A stretch of 64,000 nt of DNA from the NCBI RefSeq assembly GCF_002933855.1, contig NZ_BFAQ01000008.1, positions 1,058-65,057 on the forward strand. The letters are read 5' to 3'. Of this stretch, positions 55,394-64,000 are shown piece after piece; positions within the stretch are counted from its first letter, which is position 1, and each line of letters starts with the position of its first letter. Source of the DNA: Vibrio penaeicida. Lineage in GTDB: Bacteria > Pseudomonadota > Gammaproteobacteria > Enterobacterales > Vibrionaceae. The notes below the pieces were generated by a model. That model was not told the origin of the DNA. It saw only the letters and a list, made by a program, of their open reading frames with translations, and made no database searches. Both the position numbers and the translations under genes were made by a program.

Positions 55394-57250
55394 CTAAATG
55401 CCTCGACGTTGGTGACGTCGACCTTCATCCCAAGTTTCTTTTGCTTTAACAACTTCTTCTCGATCGGTTACTTCTGGCAGTCCGACTTCCCACCACGCAT
55501 CAACCGACGACCAGAGGGTTGGGTCGATATCAACCACAAGAACGTAAGTTTGGCTTGCTTCTTTTGCACGATTAAACGCGTCTTCAAAGTGCGTGAGGTT
55601 ATCGACCTTTTCCGCAATTGCTCCTAACCCCTGTGCATGCTTTACAAAGTCCACTCTAGGAAGCTCTGACTCTTCTCTGATCGAAGTGCAGTCTTTCAAT
55701 AGATTGTTGAAGCTTTCGTTACCTGTGTTGTTTTGAAGCTTATTGATGACCGCAAACCCTCCGTTATCACAGACAATCACAATCATTTTGTGACCAGTTA
55801 AAACCGAGCTGTAGATGTCTGAATTGAGCATTAGGTAAGAACCATCACCGACTAAAACAATGGCATCACTGTTACCTAGCGCCATTTTGGCACCCCAACC
55901 GGCCGCCACTTCGTACCCCATACAAGAGAAACCAAACTCGATATCCAATTGACCTGGCTGGCTCGCTTGCCAGTTCATATTGAGTTCTGCAGGTAAACCA
56001 CCTGCTGCGGTTATGACCCTATCGTCAGGCGAAGCCAGCTGATTCACTTTACCGATAACCTGCGCATAGGATGGTGTTGCTGTTTCTGAAGGTCGGGTAC
56101 GTTCTGCCACAATATCCAACCATTTCTGTCTCTCTTGACGAGTGAAGAGAGACCATGTTTTATCTACTTTCCAATGAGTTAACATGGGGTTTAGTTGTTC
56201 TAGTGCCGCTTTGGCATCGGCTTGAATCGGGCATGAAAGGTGCTTAATGACATCGAAACGGCACGTGTTAACACTGATCAGTTTCATGCTCTCACCGCGA
56301 AAAACGGTCCAAGATCCTGTAGTGAAATCTTGTAATCGTGTGCCAATGGCTAAAACTAAATCTGCTTGTTCTGCGATGTTATTTGCACTGTCGGAGCCTG
56401 TTGCACCAATTGGTCCACAATTTAAGGGGTGCGAGGCAGGTAAAAGTGTTCGACCCGCGATGGTTTCAATTACGGGGATATCGTACTTTTCTGCAAACTC
56501 TTGAAGCTCTTGTTGGGCTTCGCTGTAAAAAACGCCGCCTCCTGCCACTATTACAGGTTGTTTGCTTTGTTTAATAAGGGTTGCTGCAGCTTCCAAGTCT
56601 TCAAACTCAGGTTGAGGACGTCGAATTCGATGTACTTTCTTTTCGAAAAAGACCGATGGGAAATCCCACGCATCTCCTTGAACGTCTTGTGGTAGAGCCA
56701 AAAATACGGGGCCACAATCACTAGGATCCAGCAAAGTTGCCATCGCCTGTGGAAGAGAAGCGACTAATTGTGCGGGGCTCGTAATGCGATCCCAGTAACG
56801 AGTCACAGGTTTGAATGCGTCGTTAACCGTGAGGGTCGGGTTGTTAAAATGCTCCGTTTGTTGCAGTACCGGGTCTGGTAAGCGCGAGTTAAAGGTGTCG
56901 CCTGATAGAAGCAATAGTGGGAGTCGGTTGGTGTGAGCAACGCCAGCGGCGGTAATCATGTTCGTGGCACCCGGTCCGACCGACGATGTAGCAATACCAA
57001 TGCGTTTTCTCTTGTTAGCACGTGCATAGGCTATCGCCGCCAGCGCCATCGACTGTTCATTCTGTCCGCGCCAAGTGGGAAACACATTTTGATTCTCTAA
57101 GAGTTGTTGCCCCAAACAGGTCACGTTCCCATGGCCGAAAATAGCGAACGCGCACCCAAATAAGGATTCTTCTTTACCATCAACTTCTATGTATTGCGCT
57201 GCTAAGTAGCGAACGAGCGCTTGAGCTGTTGTGAGTCTTACCGTTGTCAT
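55394..57250 (-). CDS. iolD: 3D-(3,5/4)-trihydroxycyclohexane-1,2-dione hydrolase IolD
   Basis: This 618-residue TPP enzyme has the catalytic glutamate E65 in WRGQNEQSMA, a central domain with PVIVAGGGVFYS, and a TPP/Mg motif GDGSYLMLNSD starting at G468. It hydrolyses the ring dione to 5-deoxy-glucuronate. First gene of the minus-strand operon iolD, gfo, iolC, iolB2, iolJ, gfo. It is divergent from iolE with LacI-type operators between. Confidence 0.95.
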   Translation of the reverse strand: MTTVRLTTAQALVRYLAAQYIEVDGKEESLFGCAFAIFGHGNVTCLGQQLLENQNVFPTWRGQNEQSMALAAIAYARANKRKRIGIATSSVGPGATNMITAAGVAHTNRLPLLLLSGDTFNSRLPDPVLQQTEHFNNPTLTVNDAFKPVTRYWDRITSPAQLVASLPQAMATLLDPSDCGPVFLALPQDVQGDAWDFPSVFFEKKVHRIRRPQPEFEDLEAAATLIKQSKQPVIVAGGGVFYSEAQQELQEFAEKYDIPVIETIAGRTLLPASHPLNCGPIGATGSDSANNIAEQADLVLAIGTRLQDFTTGSWTVFRGESMKLISVNTCRFDVIKHLSCPIQADAKAALEQLNPMLTHWKVDKTWSLFTRQERQKWLDIVAERTRPSETATPSYAQVIGKVNQLASPDDRVITAAGGLPAELNMNWQASQPGQLDIEFGFSCMGYEVAAGWGAKMALGNSDAIVLVGDGSYLMLNSDIYSSVLTGHKMIVIVCDNGGFAVINKLQNNTGNESFNNLLKDCTSIREESELPRVDFVKHAQGLGAIAEKVDNLTHFEDAFNRAKEASQTYVLVVDIDPTLWSSVDAWWEVGLPEVTDREEVVKAKETWDEGRRHQRRGI

Positions 57251-57304
57251 TTGTACACTCCTTGTCTACTCACTATTCGTATTGACCAAATAATAACCTC
57301 GCCC

Positions 57305-57318
57305 TGAAAATGTTTTCA
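57305..57318. promoter_or_regulatory. LacI-type operator near iolD
   Basis: TGAAAATGTTTTCA, a 14-bp palindrome whose reverse complement recurs exactly at 61680-61693. It is 55 bases upstream of iolD. Confidence 0.7.
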
Positions 57319-57381
57319 ATACATTTGTTGATTCTTTGATCGAAATGAGCTCAATTTATGCGTATTTGAGATCTAAGCAAA

Positions 57382-57400
57382 CAAATATGATTAATATTTG
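57382..57400. promoter_or_regulatory. Inverted repeat in the iolD/iolE spacer
   Basis: caaatat (57382-57388) and atatttg (57394-57400) flank gatta. Possible second regulator site, perhaps for the RpiR protein; it is not identical to the other candidates. Confidence 0.35.
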
Positions 57401-57411
57401 CTCTGTCTGTA

Positions 57412-57441
57412 TTGACATAATGAAAACATTTCCATTATTGT
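57412..57441 (+). promoter_or_regulatory. Likely iolE promoter
   Basis: TTGACA (57412-57417) and TATTGT (57436-57441) are 18 bases apart. The operator at 57421-57434 fills the spacer, so bound repressor would block polymerase. Confidence 0.5.
57421..57434. promoter_or_regulatory. LacI-type operator at iolE
   Basis: TGAAAACATTTCCA, one mismatch from the perfect operator at 61680-61693, flanked by AA and TT that extend the symmetry to 18 bases. Confidence 0.65.
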
Positions 57442-57487
57442 GACTCAATTGTTAATCGAATGTGAATTTTGTATAGAGAGTGACATT

Positions 57488-58378
57488 GTGGAATTGAAAC
57501 TTGCAAATGCCCCGTGTTCATGGGGAATAGAATTTCCAGATAATCCTGATAACCCGTCTTGGCAAACGGTCTTAAATGAGATTAGTACTTCGGGGTACAA
57601 AGCAACAGAACTGGGACCTTTAGGTTATTTGCCGCAAGAAAAAGAAATACTGGGAAAGGAGCTGTCAGACCGAGGTTTAGAACTTATAGCCGGTACGCTG
57701 TTTGTTCATCTCCATAGAATGGATACCCGACAAGCTATATTGGATCAAACCAAGACAGTGTGTCAGATACTGCAACAGCAAAACGCTAAATATTTGGTCA
57801 TTATTGATCACGTTTCGTCCCCCCGTACTGACCAAGCAGGTCAATTAGACACAGCGACACGTCTCTCTGACGAAAGCTGGAATTACATGATGGAAACGCT
57901 GAAAGAGGTAGGACGTATTTGTGCCGACTTTGGCATTGTTCCTACCTTACATGCTCACGCGGGAACCTTTATTGAGTATCGAGATGAGTTAGATCGGGCG
58001 ATGGGCGATTTGCCACCAGATTTGATGTCTCTTTGCGTCGATACAGGTCACTGCATCTACGCAGGGATGGACCCGTGCGATGTGCTTAATTCCTATCGAG
58101 ATCGAGTGAAATACCTGCACTTTAAAGACATAAATCCAGATGTTCACAAAGTCTCTGTTGCAAATGGCGTCGATTTTTATAAAGCCATTGGCAACAATAT
58201 TTTCTGTCCATTGGGAGAAGGGTGTGTTGATTTTGAAAAGGTAAAACAGACTCTTATTGAAATTGATTTCAAAGGATGGGTAACCGTTGAGCAAGATACT
58301 GATCCGAGTGCAAAGAGTGATGCAAAAACCGATGCGGAAAGAAGTCGGGTGTTCATTGAACAAACAATTTTATCCTGA
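57488..58378 (+). CDS. iolE: Inosose (2-keto-myo-inositol) dehydratase IolE
   Basis: This 296-residue xylose-isomerase-like TIM barrel has motifs LANAPCSWGIEFPDNPDNPS, YKATELGPLGYL, LHAHAGTFIE, DTGHCIYAGMDP and YLHFKDINP, matching IolE metal and substrate ligands. It dehydrates inosose to the diketone used by IolD. I take GTG at 57488 (AGAGAG upstream) because homologues start at this point; a GTG at 57440 would put the start inside the promoter. First gene of an operon with the ABC importer. Confidence 0.92.
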   Translation: MELKLANAPCSWGIEFPDNPDNPSWQTVLNEISTSGYKATELGPLGYLPQEKEILGKELSDRGLELIAGTLFVHLHRMDTRQAILDQTKTVCQILQQQNAKYLVIIDHVSSPRTDQAGQLDTATRLSDESWNYMMETLKEVGRICADFGIVPTLHAHAGTFIEYRDELDRAMGDLPPDLMSLCVDTGHCIYAGMDPCDVLNSYRDRVKYLHFKDINPDVHKVSVANGVDFYKAIGNNIFCPLGEGCVDFEKVKQTLIEIDFKGWVTVEQDTDPSAKSDAKTDAERSRVFIEQTILS

Positions 58379-58441
58379 AGCTTCCTACACTGAATAGGCG
58401 GCACAACAGGTAAATGCGCGAAAAAAATGTGGAGAAATTTT

Positions 58442-59569
58442 ATGACAGGGAAAGTATCTGCCGAAGCAACTCAAGCTGCTTCGAGTAACGATGAACGGGT
58501 TCGCAAGGTCTCTGTGCTGAACCGATTACTATCACGACCAGAGTTGGGCTCAGTATCTGGGACAATTTTGGTATTTTTATTTTTTGCCATAGTGGCGTGG
58601 GACTCTGGCATGTTTAATGCCGATGGCATCATGAACTGGACAACGGTGTCTGCCCAACTTGGCATTATTGCTGTTGGTGCTTGTTTGTTGATGATCGCTG
58701 GCGAGTTTGATTTATCCATCGGCTCGATGATTGGCTTTGCTGGAATGATGATAGCCATACCCTCTGTTTATTGGGGATGGCCGGTATGGCTCGCCATTAT
58801 ATTTGCCTTCATTGGTGCCATGGCGATTGGTTTTATTAACGGGTATATCGTTGTAAAAACAGGGTTGCCTTCTTTCATTGTTTCGCTGGCTTTCCTTTTC
58901 ATCCTGCGTGGGTTAACCATAGCGTTATCCATCATGTTAACCAATAAAACCATCCTTTCTGGCGTGTCTGAAGTTGCAGAGGGAGACATCCTTGCCGCCG
59001 CCTTTGGAGGGGAAATAGGCATGGGATTTTTCCAATGGCTTGCGGATATCGGATTACTTGAGGCCTATAGCGACGGCTCACCTATCGTGAGTGGCATACC
59101 TATGGTCGTGATCTGGTGGTTCATCATTACGATCATTTCTTCTTTTGTACTGTTAAGAACCAAATTTGGTAACTGGATATTTGCTTCCGGTGGCGATGCC
59201 AATGCAGCGAAAAATGTGGGTGTACCAACTGAAAAGGTAAAGATTTCTCTATTTATGTTTACTGCGTTCTGCGCAACGGTTTTTGCTGCATGTCAGGTAC
59301 TGGAATTTGGCTCTGCCGCTGCTGACCGCGGGTTGCTAAAAGAGTTCGAAGCCATTATTGCCGCTGTTATTGGCGGGGCATTACTCACGGGTGGCTATGG
59401 ATCAGTGATTGGTGCATTTTTTGGAGCATTGATATTTGGTGTGGTGCAAATGGGGATCTTCTTCACAGGCGTCGATTCTGATTGGTTCCGAGTATTTCTG
59501 GGTGTGATGTTACTGATTGCCGTTCTTTTCAATAATTTTATTCGCAAGAAAGTGACCAGCGCACGTTAA
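58442..59569 (+). CDS. Inositol/ribose-type ABC permease (IatP-like)
   Basis: This 375-residue permease of the RbsC class has about nine membrane segments. GACLLMIAGEFDLSIGSMIGFAG is the family signature, with NGYIVVKTGLPSFIVSLAFLF and the EAA-like loop FEAIIAAVIGGALLTGGYGS. Together with the ATPase and binding protein it forms an inositol importer as in Caulobacter (ibpA-iatA-iatP). The ATG at 58442 has GGAG upstream; one 15 bases earlier has none. Confidence 0.9.
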   Translation: MTGKVSAEATQAASSNDERVRKVSVLNRLLSRPELGSVSGTILVFLFFAIVAWDSGMFNADGIMNWTTVSAQLGIIAVGACLLMIAGEFDLSIGSMIGFAGMMIAIPSVYWGWPVWLAIIFAFIGAMAIGFINGYIVVKTGLPSFIVSLAFLFILRGLTIALSIMLTNKTILSGVSEVAEGDILAAAFGGEIGMGFFQWLADIGLLEAYSDGSPIVSGIPMVVIWWFIITIISSFVLLRTKFGNWIFASGGDANAAKNVGVPTEKVKISLFMFTAFCATVFAACQVLEFGSAAADRGLLKEFEAIIAAVIGGALLTGGYGSVIGAFFGALIFGVVQMGIFFTGVDSDWFRVFLGVMLLIAVLFNNFIRKKVTSAR

Positions 59570-59590
59570 TACGTTTTCAAGGAGCAATTT

Positions 59591-60397
59591 ATGGATAAGT
59601 ACATTCTCGAGCTTAAAAACGTCAGTCGCTACTTTGGTTCTGTGATTGCGTTAAAAGATATCGATATGAAAGTAAAAATGGGGGAAGTGCACTGTTTGTT
59701 AGGGGATAACGGAGCGGGTAAATCTACCCTGATTAAAACTTTAGCAGGCGTTCACAAACCTTCAGAAGGCGAGTTTTTAATGAACGGTTCGCCAGTGAGA
59801 TTCGAATCACCACGTGATGCACTGGATGCAGGTATCGCAACGGTATACCAAGATTTGGCACTGGTGCCTTTGATGAGTGTGACTCGAAATTTCTTTATGG
59901 GTCGAGAGTTGACGAAGAAATGGGGACCGTTCGAAATATTTGATACCAAGCAAGCGAATGACATTGCTCGTGATGGATTGGCCGATATGGGGATAGATGT
60001 ACGAGACCCTGAACACCCTATTGGCACTATGTCTGGTGGTGAAAGGCAGTGTTTGGCCATTGCTCGCGCGATTCACTTTGGTGCAAAAGTATTGATTTTG
60101 GATGAGCCAACCGCAGCGTTGGGGGTTAAGCAATCTGCGAACGTTCTTAAAGTAGTTGCAAGGGCACGGGGTAAAGGATTAGCGGTGATTTTAATTACCC
60201 ATAATGTTCACCACGCTTACCCAGTCGCGGACCGATTTACGCTGCTAAATCGAGGAAAAAGCTTAGGTTCATGGAAAAAAGATGAAGTCTCTCGTGAGGA
60301 GATTCTGGAAATGATGTCAGGTGGCGAAGAGTTAGAAACGTTGGAAGCGGAATTGGCCGAGTTTGCACGCGCAGATGCCGTGTCGAGCGTGGGCTAG
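59591..60397 (+). CDS. ABC transporter ATPase of the inositol importer (IatA-like, single domain)
   Basis: The 268-residue ATPase has Walker A GDNGAGKS (40-47 region), signature MSGGERQC (Q/C in place of QR), Walker [13 protein letters not shown] and [15 protein letters not shown]. Sugar ATPases of the RbsA type are usually ~500 residues with two ABC domains; this one has a single domain, so it must dimerise. AAGGAG precedes the ATG. Second transport gene of the iolE operon. Confidence 0.9.
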   Translation: MDKYILELKNVSRYFGSVIALKDIDMKVKMGEVHCLLGDNGAGKSTLIKTLAGVHKPSEGEFLMNGSPVRFESPRDALDAGIATVYQDLALVPLMSVTRNFFMGRELTKKWGPFEIFDTKQANDIARDGLADMGIDVRDPEHPIGTMSGGERQCLAIARAIHFGAKVLILDEPTAALGVKQSANVLKVVARARGKGLAVILITHNVHHAYPVADRFTLLNRGKSLGSWKKDEVSREEILEMMSGGEELETLEAELAEFARADAVSSVG

Positions 60398-60482
60398 GCA
60401 ACATATTCTGTCTACAAGAAAACAACAGAAGTGGAAGAACTGGATGACTTTCACTTCATTCACAACACATGGAGATATCCGG

Positions 60483-61448
60483 ATGAACAACCTATTGAGC
60501 AACATAGCGAAAAAGGCATCGGTATTGGCGTTAGCCATTTGCGGAAGTGCGGTAGCATTCATGCCTTTAACCGCTTCAGCGGAAGAGCGTTTTGTTTTAG
60601 TTAGCCACGCGCCCGATGCTGACTCGTGGTGGAATACAATCAAGACCGCTATCAGAGAAGCGGGGCAAAACATGGATGTGTCGGTTGAATACCGTAACCC
60701 GCCAACAGGTGACCTAGCCGACATGGCTCGAATCATTGAACAAGCTGTTGCGTCAAACCCACAAGGGATCATCACAACACTTGCCGACTACGACGTATTG
60801 AAAGGCCCGCTAGAGAAAGCAAAGAAAAAGGGCATACCAGTAGTGACTATTAACTCTGGTACAAAAGAACAGAGTGAAAGTGTTGGCGCATTGTTGCACG
60901 TTGGTCAGCCAGAATACGATGCAGGGTTTGGTGCTGGTAAGCGTGCGAAAGCCGACGGCATTAAATCGTTCTTATGTGTAAATCATTACATTACCAACCC
61001 AGCTTCCGTTGAGCGTTGCCAAGGTTTTGCTGATGCGCTGGGTGTAGATTTAGATGGTCAGATGATTGATTCAGGACAGGATCCGACAGGCATCGAAAAG
61101 AAAGTCATGGCGTACATGCGTAAAAACCCAAACATAGAAGCCATTCTGACTTTGGGTCCAACATCTGCTCACCCAACACTTCGTGCTTTAGAGAAAAATC
61201 GCCAATTGGGTAAGATTTACTTCGGTTCTTTTGACTTAAGTAACGAAATTGCTCAAGGCATTAAAGAAGGCAATATTAAGTGGGCAATCGACCAACAGCC
61301 ATACCTTCAAGGGTACTTGCCTGTCATGGTGCTGACTCTATTCAATCGCTATGGTGTTTTACCTTCAAACCACATCAACTCAGGACCAGGTTTCGTCACT
61401 AAAGATAACTTGGCACTTGTTGAAAAGCTGGCAGGTGAATACCGATAA
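60483..61448 (+). CDS. Periplasmic inositol-type binding protein (IbpA-like)
   Basis: The 321-residue protein has a signal peptide (MNNLLSNIAKKASVLALAIC, cut near ASA-EE). The pentose-binding fold includes FVLVSHAPDADSWWNTIKTA, ITTLADYDVLKGPLEKAKKK and GIPVVTINSG. It captures the sugar alcohol for the permease; inositol is likely from context. The ATG at 60483 follows GGAG; the 40 upstream in-frame codons overlap the 3' end of the ATPase gene and are not signal-like. Confidence 0.9.
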   Translation: MNNLLSNIAKKASVLALAICGSAVAFMPLTASAEERFVLVSHAPDADSWWNTIKTAIREAGQNMDVSVEYRNPPTGDLADMARIIEQAVASNPQGIITTLADYDVLKGPLEKAKKKGIPVVTINSGTKEQSESVGALLHVGQPEYDAGFGAGKRAKADGIKSFLCVNHYITNPASVERCQGFADALGVDLDGQMIDSGQDPTGIEKKVMAYMRKNPNIEAILTLGPTSAHPTLRALEKNRQLGKIYFGSFDLSNEIAQGIKEGNIKWAIDQQPYLQGYLPVMVLTLFNRYGVLPSNHINSGPGFVTKDNLALVEKLAGEYR

Positions 61449-61679
61449 CAAAATCGCCACTTCTTTTGGTTATAGCCAACAAGCAGCCAAGAGTAGTGGC
61501 AGGTTAAATATCAAGACTAAGGTTTAGGCTCACAGGGTGTCTGTTCGGTAGGGAGCAGGGTTCGCTGGTGTGACTGTTTTAGGGAGCAGTTGCATGTGTC
61601 GGAATGAATGGCGGATCGTTACATCCGGTTTGTGAGCCGTTTTAAATAAAGTAGTAAAGAAAAATACGAGCAAAGATTT

Positions 61680-61693
61680 TGAAAACATTTTCA
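61680..61693. promoter_or_regulatory. LacI-type operator upstream of the LacI gene
   Basis: TGAAAACATTTTCA is a 14-bp near-palindrome, the exact reverse complement of the site at 57305-57318. It is 162 bases before the regulator start; suits autoregulation. Confidence 0.7.
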
Positions 61694-61706
61694 GTTAGAC
61701 TCCAAT

Positions 61707-61762
61707 GTCACGGTGTCACAAGGTAACAGTTAACCTGGGTCACATATAACCTTAGTCACATG
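61707..61762. repeat. 8-base-periodic degenerate repeat
   Basis: Seven consecutive octamers begin gtcac, gtcac, gtaac, taacc, gtcac, taacc, gtcac. GTCAC occurs at 61707, 61715, 61739 and 61755, all multiples of 8 apart. It lies between the operator and the LacI gene. Confidence 0.5.
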
Positions 61763-61854
61763 CTGTTTCTGTAATGTCGCCATGAAATGGAGCGAAATTT
61801 AACCACGAAAGATCAACAGACCCAATACACGCATCGGAAAATATGGAAGTTTGA

Positions 61855-62889
61855 ATGGACGATAGTGAGAACAGCAAGAAGGTTGAGGCAAAAGTACGTA
61901 AAGTCACGGTGGTACATGTAGCCGAACGTGCTGGCGTTTCTTTGTCTGCCGTTTCAAGAGCCTTTAACCCTGAAGCCAGTATTTCTTCAAAGCTGAGGAA
62001 TAAAGTCATGGCGGCAGCAGAAGAGTTGAATTACAAACCAAACCGACTTGCAAGAGGCATTAAATCTCGCTCCAGCCTGATCGGCATTCTTGTTACCGAT
62101 TTCAACAACCCATTCTATTTACCCGTCCTTTCCCAATTCACAGAAGAGATTCAAAAAAGAAACTGCCATAGCCTTTTGATCAAAGTGACCGATGAAATGG
62201 ACATCAAAGAAGCGGTTGAACTGGTGATGGAATACAACGTTGATGGGTTAATTATTACTTCCGCTTCATTACCCGAAGCATTGTCTGATGCTTGTAAGGC
62301 TCAAAATACGCCAGTCGTCATTTTCGGGCGAAACTCTGATGAGAACAGCGTTACTGTCGTGAGCTGTGACAACTTAGAAGCGGGCGGTATGGCAGCGGAT
62401 ATGATTTTAGATGCTGGATACAATCGACCAGCGTTTGTCACTGGACCGGTAGGCACGTCGGCAACGGTCGAGCGTCAGCGAGGATTTCTAAGTAAGCTAA
62501 TATTGCGAGGTTGCGACAAATGGCAAATCGTTGAAGGTGGGGAATTCAGTTACGACGCCGGTTATGATGCGACCGTTCGTATATTTAATTCCAGCGAAAA
62601 ACCCGATGCGTTGTTCTATGCTGACGACATAATGGCGTGTGGCGGTATGGATGCTATTCGATACGAATTTGGATTAAGAGTACCTGAGGATGTAGGCATA
62701 GTTGGTGTGGATGACATTAGGCTCGCGAAAAGTCGTGCCTACAATTTAGCGACGATTAGGCAACCATACGAAGAAATGATTCAACAAACTATAGGCACAT
62801 TATTCGATCATATCTCAGATTCTGAGTTACCACCGCAATCTATTACGTTACCTTGCGAACCCGTTATTCGTGGGTCGATTAAAAAATAA
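61855..62889 (+). CDS. LacI-family repressor of the inositol genes
   Basis: This 344-residue protein has an N-terminal lac-type HTH after a 17-residue lead (VTVVHVAERAGVSLSAVSRA), hinge KSRSSLIGILV, and a periplasmic-binding-like core. Alanine at the end of the recognition helix and the AFNP wing fit DNA minor-groove insertion. The nearby operators (57305, 57421, 61680) share one palindrome, so it probably represses iolD and iolE operons and itself. The inducer may be inositol or an intermediate. Confidence 0.88.
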   Translation: MDDSENSKKVEAKVRKVTVVHVAERAGVSLSAVSRAFNPEASISSKLRNKVMAAAEELNYKPNRLARGIKSRSSLIGILVTDFNNPFYLPVLSQFTEEIQKRNCHSLLIKVTDEMDIKEAVELVMEYNVDGLIITSASLPEALSDACKAQNTPVVIFGRNSDENSVTVVSCDNLEAGGMAADMILDAGYNRPAFVTGPVGTSATVERQRGFLSKLILRGCDKWQIVEGGEFSYDAGYDATVRIFNSSEKPDALFYADDIMACGGMDAIRYEFGLRVPEDVGIVGVDDIRLAKSRAYNLATIRQPYEEMIQQTIGTLFDHISDSELPPQSITLPCEPVIRGSIKK

Positions 62890-62971
62890 CAAACTCAGCA
62901 ATTTATGAATGCTGCATCTTGAATTCAGGCGTGTATAAAGATGGGATGAAATTAGTGGAGAAGAGCAGAGA

Positions 62972-63019
62972 GCTCTGCGCCGCAATCACGGGGGAGAAAG
63001 CAACGCAGAGCGTATTTTT
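62972..63019 (+). terminator. Terminator-like hairpin after the LacI gene
   Basis: gctctgcg (62972-62979) pairs with cgcagagc (63004-63011), followed by gtattttta. The long 24-base loop makes it less certain; its end overlaps the stop codon of the convergent iolA gene. Confidence 0.5.
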
Positions 63020-64000
63020 AGTCCATCGTAGGCATTATGAAATCGCTTTTGTGTTTCTCAAGTCGAACGCTGGTTGGCCAGCGAGTGGTGACGGTTTTCA
63101 TTCTTGTATAGAAACGCACCCCATCATTACCGTGAACGTTCAAAGGTCCAAATATTGAGCGTTTCCATCCACCAAAGCTATGGAACGCCATTGGAACAGG
63201 AATAGGGACATTGACACCGACCATGCCTGCCAAAACATCTTCACTGAACTGTCGCGCAGTTTCACCATCACGGGTAAAAATAGCGGTTCCGTTACCGTAT
63301 TCATGGGAATTGATAAGTTGAAGTGCCGTTTGATAATCAGGTACGCGAACAACAGATAAAACCGGACCGAATATTTCTTCCTGATATATAGTCATGTCTG
63401 GCTTAACATGGTCGAACAGGGTCGGGCCTACGAAAAATCCACTCTCATGTCCTGCGACTTGGCAATCTCTTCCATCTATCGTGAGTTCTGCTCCTTGATC
63501 TTCACCTGAATTGATATAGCCAATGATTTTTTGGCGATGCTCAGCAGAGATGACTGGCCCCATGTCGTTCTCCGGACCGTCGACCAGCCCGGGACCAACG
63601 CGCATAGCCGCTATTTTTTCTTTTAATCCTTCAATCAGTGTGTTTGCTGTCTCATCACCTACAGCAACAACTACTGAGAGCGCCATGCAACGTTCACCTG
63701 CTGCCCCAAACCCAGCGCCGAGAATAGCACCCGTTGCCATATCCATGTCGGCATCTGGCATCAGAATACAGTGGTTTTTTGCTCCGCCAAGTGCTTGGCA
63801 TCGTTTACCATGAGCCGATGCGGTCGAGTAAATGTATTCAGCAATAGGTGTTGAACCTACGAAACTAACGGCTTGTACCGAAGGGTGAGTGAGCAAAACA
63901 TCTACGGCTTCTTTGTCACCATTAACTACGTTGAAGACACCGTCTGGAAGCCCTGCCTGTTTCAGTAACTCTGCCAGCATCAATGCAAGCGAAGGGTCTT
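63018..64000 (-). CDS. iolA: Methylmalonate-semialdehyde dehydrogenase (IolA/MmsA), 3' part
   Basis: The frame is open to the right edge, so the N-terminal part is outside; 326 residues and the stop are visible. The sequence has VVNGDKEAVDVLLTHPSVQ, VSFVGSTPIAEYIY, the catalytic cysteine in GAAGERCMALSVVVAVG, QEEIFGPVLSVVRV, and the family tail SFGGWKRSIFGPLNVHG, which is specific to MmsA/IolA. It converts malonate semialdehyde and CoA to acetyl-CoA and CO2, the last step of inositol breakdown. It is convergent with the LacI gene. Confidence 0.93.
   Translation of the reverse strand, partial: DPSLALMLAELLKQAGLPDGVFNVVNGDKEAVDVLLTHPSVQAVSFVGSTPIAEYIYSTASAHGKRCQALGGAKNHCILMPDADMDMATGAILGAGFGAAGERCMALSVVVAVGDETANTLIEGLKEKIAAMRVGPGLVDGPENDMGPVISAEHRQKIIGYINSGEDQGAELTIDGRDCQVAGHESGFFVGPTLFDHVKPDMTIYQEEIFGPVLSVVRVPDYQTALQLINSHEYGNGTAIFTRDGETARQFSEDVLAGMVGVNVPIPVPMAFHSFGGWKRSIFGPLNVHGNDGVRFYTRMKTVTTRWPTSVRLEKHKSDFIMPTMD

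Larger units (their letters stand above)
61449..61854. other. 406-base gene-free stretch before the LacI gene
   Basis: It contains a perfect LacI-type operator (61680-61693) and an 8-base-periodic repeat (61707-61762). No supported reading frame and no clear terminator for the transport operon were found. Confidence 0.5.

Noticed and set aside
60363..60482. N-terminal extension of the inositol-binding protein
   Set aside because: It overlaps the ATPase gene end and would hide the signal peptide that begins at 60483.

Overview
The window looks like a chromosomal segment of a Vibrio or close relative (Vibrionaceae). The gene set points that way: rplY, radD, rsuA and bcr lie close together as in gamma-proteobacteria, and they are accompanied by a DUF2913-type protein, a GlyGly-CTERM secreted M4 metalloprotease, a GH19 chitinase and a Blc-type lipocalin. 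Base composition is moderately AT-rich and even. I see no rRNA, tRNA, insertion sequence, integrase, prophage or CRISPR array.

Layout. (1) 0-12 kb: the 3' part of a chitinase, ribosomal protein L25, a glycosyltransferase plus DedA/LssY pair, a 1097-residue M4 protease with two blocks of calcium-binding repeats, a long PLP enzyme with a divergent Lrp regulator, and a PepSY/response-regulator/histidine-kinase operon. (2) 12-20 kb: a LysR regulator divergent from a SnoaL-like protein, radD, rsuA, bcr, a DUF2913 protein, and an SDR protein with a DUF2867-type tail. (3) 20-29 kb: a MATE pump, an AttEFGH-like ABC operon, nhaA and xthA. (4) 29-36 kb: accessory-looking. It holds a small-RNA candidate, a GNAT gene, an SOS-box-preceded orphan SLATT membrane protein, a FecBCD-type ABC importer behind a Zur-like box, and an ArsR/DUF318 permease pair with duplicated operators. 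(5) 36-42 kb: small envelope and stress proteins (Dabb, OsmC, Blc lipocalin, YdjC-type deacetylase lipoprotein, DUF302, spondin domain, EamA).

(6) 42-64 kb: a large myo-inositol utilisation region. It has two IolB-family isomerases, iolG, iolC, iolD, iolE, a class II aldolase (iolJ type), two further Gfo/Idh dehydrogenases, a phytanoyl-CoA-dioxygenase-like enzyme, a complete ribose/inositol-type ABC importer, an RpiR and a LacI regulator, and the 3' part of methylmalonate-semialdehyde dehydrogenase (iolA/mmsA), which runs off the right edge. The importer would bring inositol in. IolG oxidises it, IolE dehydrates the ketone, IolD hydrolyses the ring, IolB isomerises, IolC phosphorylates, the aldolase splits the phosphate ester, and IolA makes acetyl-CoA. 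Three copies of a 14-bp palindrome lie at the iolD/iolE divergent promoter and upstream of the LacI gene, which suggests repression plus autoregulation. An HD-GYP phosphodiesterase, an unknown lipoprotein and a DUF2975/Xre pair interrupt the region at 47-50 kb.

The most interesting non-gene signals are: two diverged copies (18.6 and 30.6 kb) of a ~200-bp palindromic element whose three nested stems keep pairing while the sequence changes; a near-consensus LexA box in front of the SLATT gene; a Zur-like box at the ABC importer; and five 20-21-bp tandem repeats that appear to be reiterations of the 3' end of the iolJ-type aldolase gene. All functional assignments come from reading the sequence and from family knowledge; no searches were run.
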